The position numbers and the translations under genes are program-made. From the NCBI GenBank assembly GCA_029239975.1, contig JARBTX010000021.1:1-64000 (forward strand): a DNA stretch of 64,000 bases. Direction: 5' to 3'. Shown here in pieces: positions 62,040 to 64,000 of this stretch; positions within the stretch are counted from its first letter, which is position 1; every line of letters starts with the position of its first letter. This DNA is from Anaerocolumna sp. GTDB taxonomy: Bacteria; Bacillota; Clostridia; Lachnospirales; Lachnospiraceae. Below the pieces are notes generated by a model. The model saw nothing but the letters and a program-made list of their open reading frames with translations. It was not told the origin of the DNA and searched no databases.

Positions 62040-63355
62040 GTACAGTACCAAAAAGGATTGCCACAACTTTACTGAATTCACTAAAAGGTGGTGTTGTACC
62101 AAGAGTGGGGTTACCCTATATTGCAGTGGGCAGAGAAAAGGAAATTAATGCCTTTTTACATGATATTGATATAATAGCAGAAGGTGGTGCTTCTTTTCGA
62201 TTTGTCGTAGGTAGATATGGAAGTGGAAAAAGTTTTCTTTTACAAATGCTTCGTAATTATGTTATGGACAAAAATTTTGTTGTCATAGATGCAGACCTTT
62301 CTCCTGAGAGAAGGCTTTCAGGAACCAAAGGACAGGGATTAGCCACTTATAGAGAACTAATTCGAAATATGTCTACTAAGACTAGACCAGATGGCGGTGC
62401 CCTACCGTTGATACTGGATCGCTGGATTAATACGGTTCAATCAGAAATAGCATTAGAAACAGGAATTTCTCCACTTGATCCGTCCATTTATCCCTATGTT
62501 GAGAAAAGAATCATGGACATTATTATAAGTCTAGAAGAAATGGTACATGGTTTTGATTTTTCAAAATTGTTAATTAGGTATTATAAATCCTATGTATCGG
62601 GAGATGACGAAACAAAATCTAAAGTCATTAAGTGGTTTCGAGGTGAATATACGACAAAAACGGAAGTAAAAAATGATCTAGATATCAACATCATTATTAC
62701 TGATAATGACTGGTATGAATATGTTAAGCTGTTTGCTATCTTCTTAAAAAAAGCTGGATATGGCGGTCTTTTGGTTTTTATAGATGAGCTTGTTAATATC
62801 TATAAAATACCCAACAGCATAACTAGGCAATATAATTATGAAAAATTGCTTGCTATGTATAACGATACGTTACAAGGAAAAGCAAAATATCTCGGCATAT
62901 TTATGGGCGGAACACCTAAGTGTGTAGAAGATGAAAGACGGGGTGTATTTAGTTATGAGGCATTAAAATCTCGTCTAGAAGAAAGCCGATTTAGCACAGA
63001 AAGTTTAAAAGACATGTTAGCACCTATTATTAAACTTTCACCTTTATCATATGAAGAAATGCTGGTACTAATCGAAAAACTTGTAGTGATACATAGCGAG
63101 CTATACGAATATAAGCAAGAAATTACGCAGGATGAAATGATTCATTTTATTAAAATAGAATTTGGTAGAATTGGTGCTGATCTATATATTACACCACGTG
63201 AAGTAATTAGAGATTTTATCGTTCTTTTAAATATGGTTTACCAAAACCCTGAGCTTAATATCTACAATATTCTTAATTCAAATGGATTTGAATTCGCTAA
63301 GAATACTATGCCAGGTGATACTGTAAATGAAGAGTTTGAGGAATTTATTTTATGA
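62036..63355 (+). CDS. BrxD-like (DUF2791) P-loop ATPase
   Basis: This 439-residue ATPase has Walker A GRYGSGKS (residues 59-66) and a Walker B-like LLVFIDELVNIYKI (around residue 240), followed by YLGIFMGGTPKCVEDERRGVFSYEALKSRLEESRF, a signature of the DUF2791 family that includes BrxD of BREX systems. It is translationally coupled on both sides (ATGA overlaps). I infer that it works with the helicase encoded downstream. No BREX methylase or PglZ gene is visible in the window. Confidence 0.85.
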   Translation: MSTVPKRIATTLLNSLKGGVVPRVGLPYIAVGREKEINAFLHDIDIIAEGGASFRFVVGRYGSGKSFLLQMLRNYVMDKNFVVIDADLSPERRLSGTKGQGLATYRELIRNMSTKTRPDGGALPLILDRWINTVQSEIALETGISPLDPSIYPYVEKRIMDIIISLEEMVHGFDFSKLLIRYYKSYVSGDDETKSKVIKWFRGEYTTKTEVKNDLDINIIITDNDWYEYVKLFAIFLKKAGYGGLLVFIDELVNIYKIPNSITRQYNYEKLLAMYNDTLQGKAKYLGIFMGGTPKCVEDERRGVFSYEALKSRLEESRFSTESLKDMLAPIIKLSPLSYEEMLVLIEKLVVIHSELYEYKQEITQDEMIHFIKIEFGRIGADLYITPREVIRDFIVLLNMVYQNPELNIYNILNSNGFEFAKNTMPGDTVNEEFEEFIL

Positions 63356-64000
63356 AAATGTATGACCGGCTAGCACCATTTATCAAAGATTATATTTATC
63401 GTGAAAAGTGGGATGACTTAAGGGAAATTCAAGAAGCAGCGTGTGATGTGATTTTTAATACGGAGTACAATCTGCTACTTGCAACAGGCACCGCCAGTGG
63501 CAAGACAGAAGCTGCTTTTTTGCCTACACTAACTAAGCTACATGAAAATCCGTCGGATTCCGTTGGAATCTTATACATCAGTCCTCTGAAAACACTTATT
63601 AACGACCAATTTGTTCGTCTGCAAGGACTTTTAGATGAATCAAATATAAAGGTATCAAAATGGCATGGTGATATAAGCCAGAATGACAAAAATAAACTTC
63701 TTAAAAATCCACAGGGAATTATGCAAACAACACCAGAATCACTGGAGGCTATGCTTATGAAAAACAAGCAAGATGTGATTTTATTATTCTCTGATTTAAG
63801 GTATGTAATTATTGATGAAGTACATTCCTTTATGAACGAGGATAGAGGTGTTCAGCTCTTATGTATTCTAGAACGAATACAAAAGCTGACGAATACAAAT
63901 CCTGTTCGAATTGGACTGTCAGCCACATTAAGTGATTATGAAGCTGCAAAAATATGGCTTAAATCGGGGACTAAAAGAGAATGTATTGCCCCTATAGTAT
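63352..64000 (+). CDS. DEAD/DEAH helicase, Lhr/BrxH-like, 5' part (cut by window end)
   Basis: The visible 216 residues contain motif I TGTASGKTEA, motif Ia SPLKTLINDQ, QTTPESLEAML, motif II IDEVHSF and motif III GLSATL, all in the order of a superfamily II helicase of the Lhr or BrxH type. The ATG at 63352 overlaps the BrxD-like stop in ATGA. The reading frame stays open to the end of the window, so helicase domain 2 and any C-terminal zinc domain lie outside. It is the third gene of the operon. Confidence 0.88.
   Translation, partial: MKMYDRLAPFIKDYIYREKWDDLREIQEAACDVIFNTEYNLLLATGTASGKTEAAFLPTLTKLHENPSDSVGILYISPLKTLINDQFVRLQGLLDESNIKVSKWHGDISQNDKNKLLKNPQGIMQTTPESLEAMLMKNKQDVILLFSDLRYVIIDEVHSFMNEDRGVQLLCILERIQKLTNTNPVRIGLSATLSDYEAAKIWLKSGTKRECIAPIV

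Noticed and set aside
60183-64000. Complete BREX system
   Set aside because: Only BrxD-like and helicase genes are visible; BrxA, BrxB, BrxC, PglX and PglZ are absent from the window.

Overview
The window is AT-rich, roughly one-third GC by eye, and looks like a chromosomal stretch of an anaerobic, spore-forming clostridial Firmicute, most likely a Lachnospiraceae or Lachnoclostridium-type organism. The reasons are strong AGGAGG-type ribosome sites, TTGACA/TATAAT promoters, LanFEG, PadR/DUF2812 and XRE/DUF6442-type modules, a LysM plus GH18 spore-type protein, and a BspA-like LRR/Big_2/FN3 surface protein. No tRNA, rRNA, prophage, insertion sequence or CRISPR array was seen. The content is accessory: many one- to three-gene units, each with its own ribosome site, from resistance or detoxification families.

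Region by region. 1-1437: the 3' end of a BlaR1/MecR1-type M56 sensor and a zinc-ribbon peptide. 1602-6246: two GNAT acetyltransferases, a YjjG-like HAD phosphatase, an XRE-TPR regulator and an MFS exporter. 6447-9478 (minus strand): an HscC-type Hsp70 translationally coupled to a membrane-anchored J-like/TPR partner that lacks the HPD motif. 9681-12531: a Nudix protein, a small membrane protein, and a MarR/hydrolase pair with matching operators. 13233-17497: a lantibiotic-immunity type ABC transporter (LanFEG) with its two-component system, but no bacteriocin genes. 17648-26556: a mixture including a broken phosphotransferase, a DUF3788/DUF3795 protein, a DUF5131 protein, a histidine phosphatase, a stray MurE-like ligase and an Fpg/Nei-like protein. 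26796-33670: an AraC/BtrH-like fusion, another phosphotransferase, a serine hydrolase, a P-loop kinase and three membrane proteins. 33876-38163: a TetR-controlled FtsX/MacB-type ABC exporter carrying a remnant of an MFS gene. 38507-43479: small membrane and redox proteins and a hexapeptide-repeat protein. 43690-48190: the LysM/GH18 protein and the large surface protein. 48575-52763: PadR/DUF2812, XRE/DUF6442 and TrmB/LysA pairs. 53059-59899: two tandem alpha-toroid paralogues, a UvrA paralogue and two serine hydrolases. 60183-64000: a three-gene operon (TerB-C protein, BrxD-like ATPase, DEAD/DEAH helicase cut by the window end), the best candidate for a little-described defence system.

Two regulatory themes stand out. 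Many units have a readable operator: MarR palindromes, a TetR dyad, twin XRE palindromes, a PadR-side palindrome and three BlaI-type TACA-N2-TGTA boxes in helical phase. In addition, short degenerate tandem repeats (14 to 38 bp units) recur in the gaps between genes. In at least two places they look like repeated copies of the 3' end of the preceding gene, stop codon included. All family names come from reading the sequence by eye; no database search was run.
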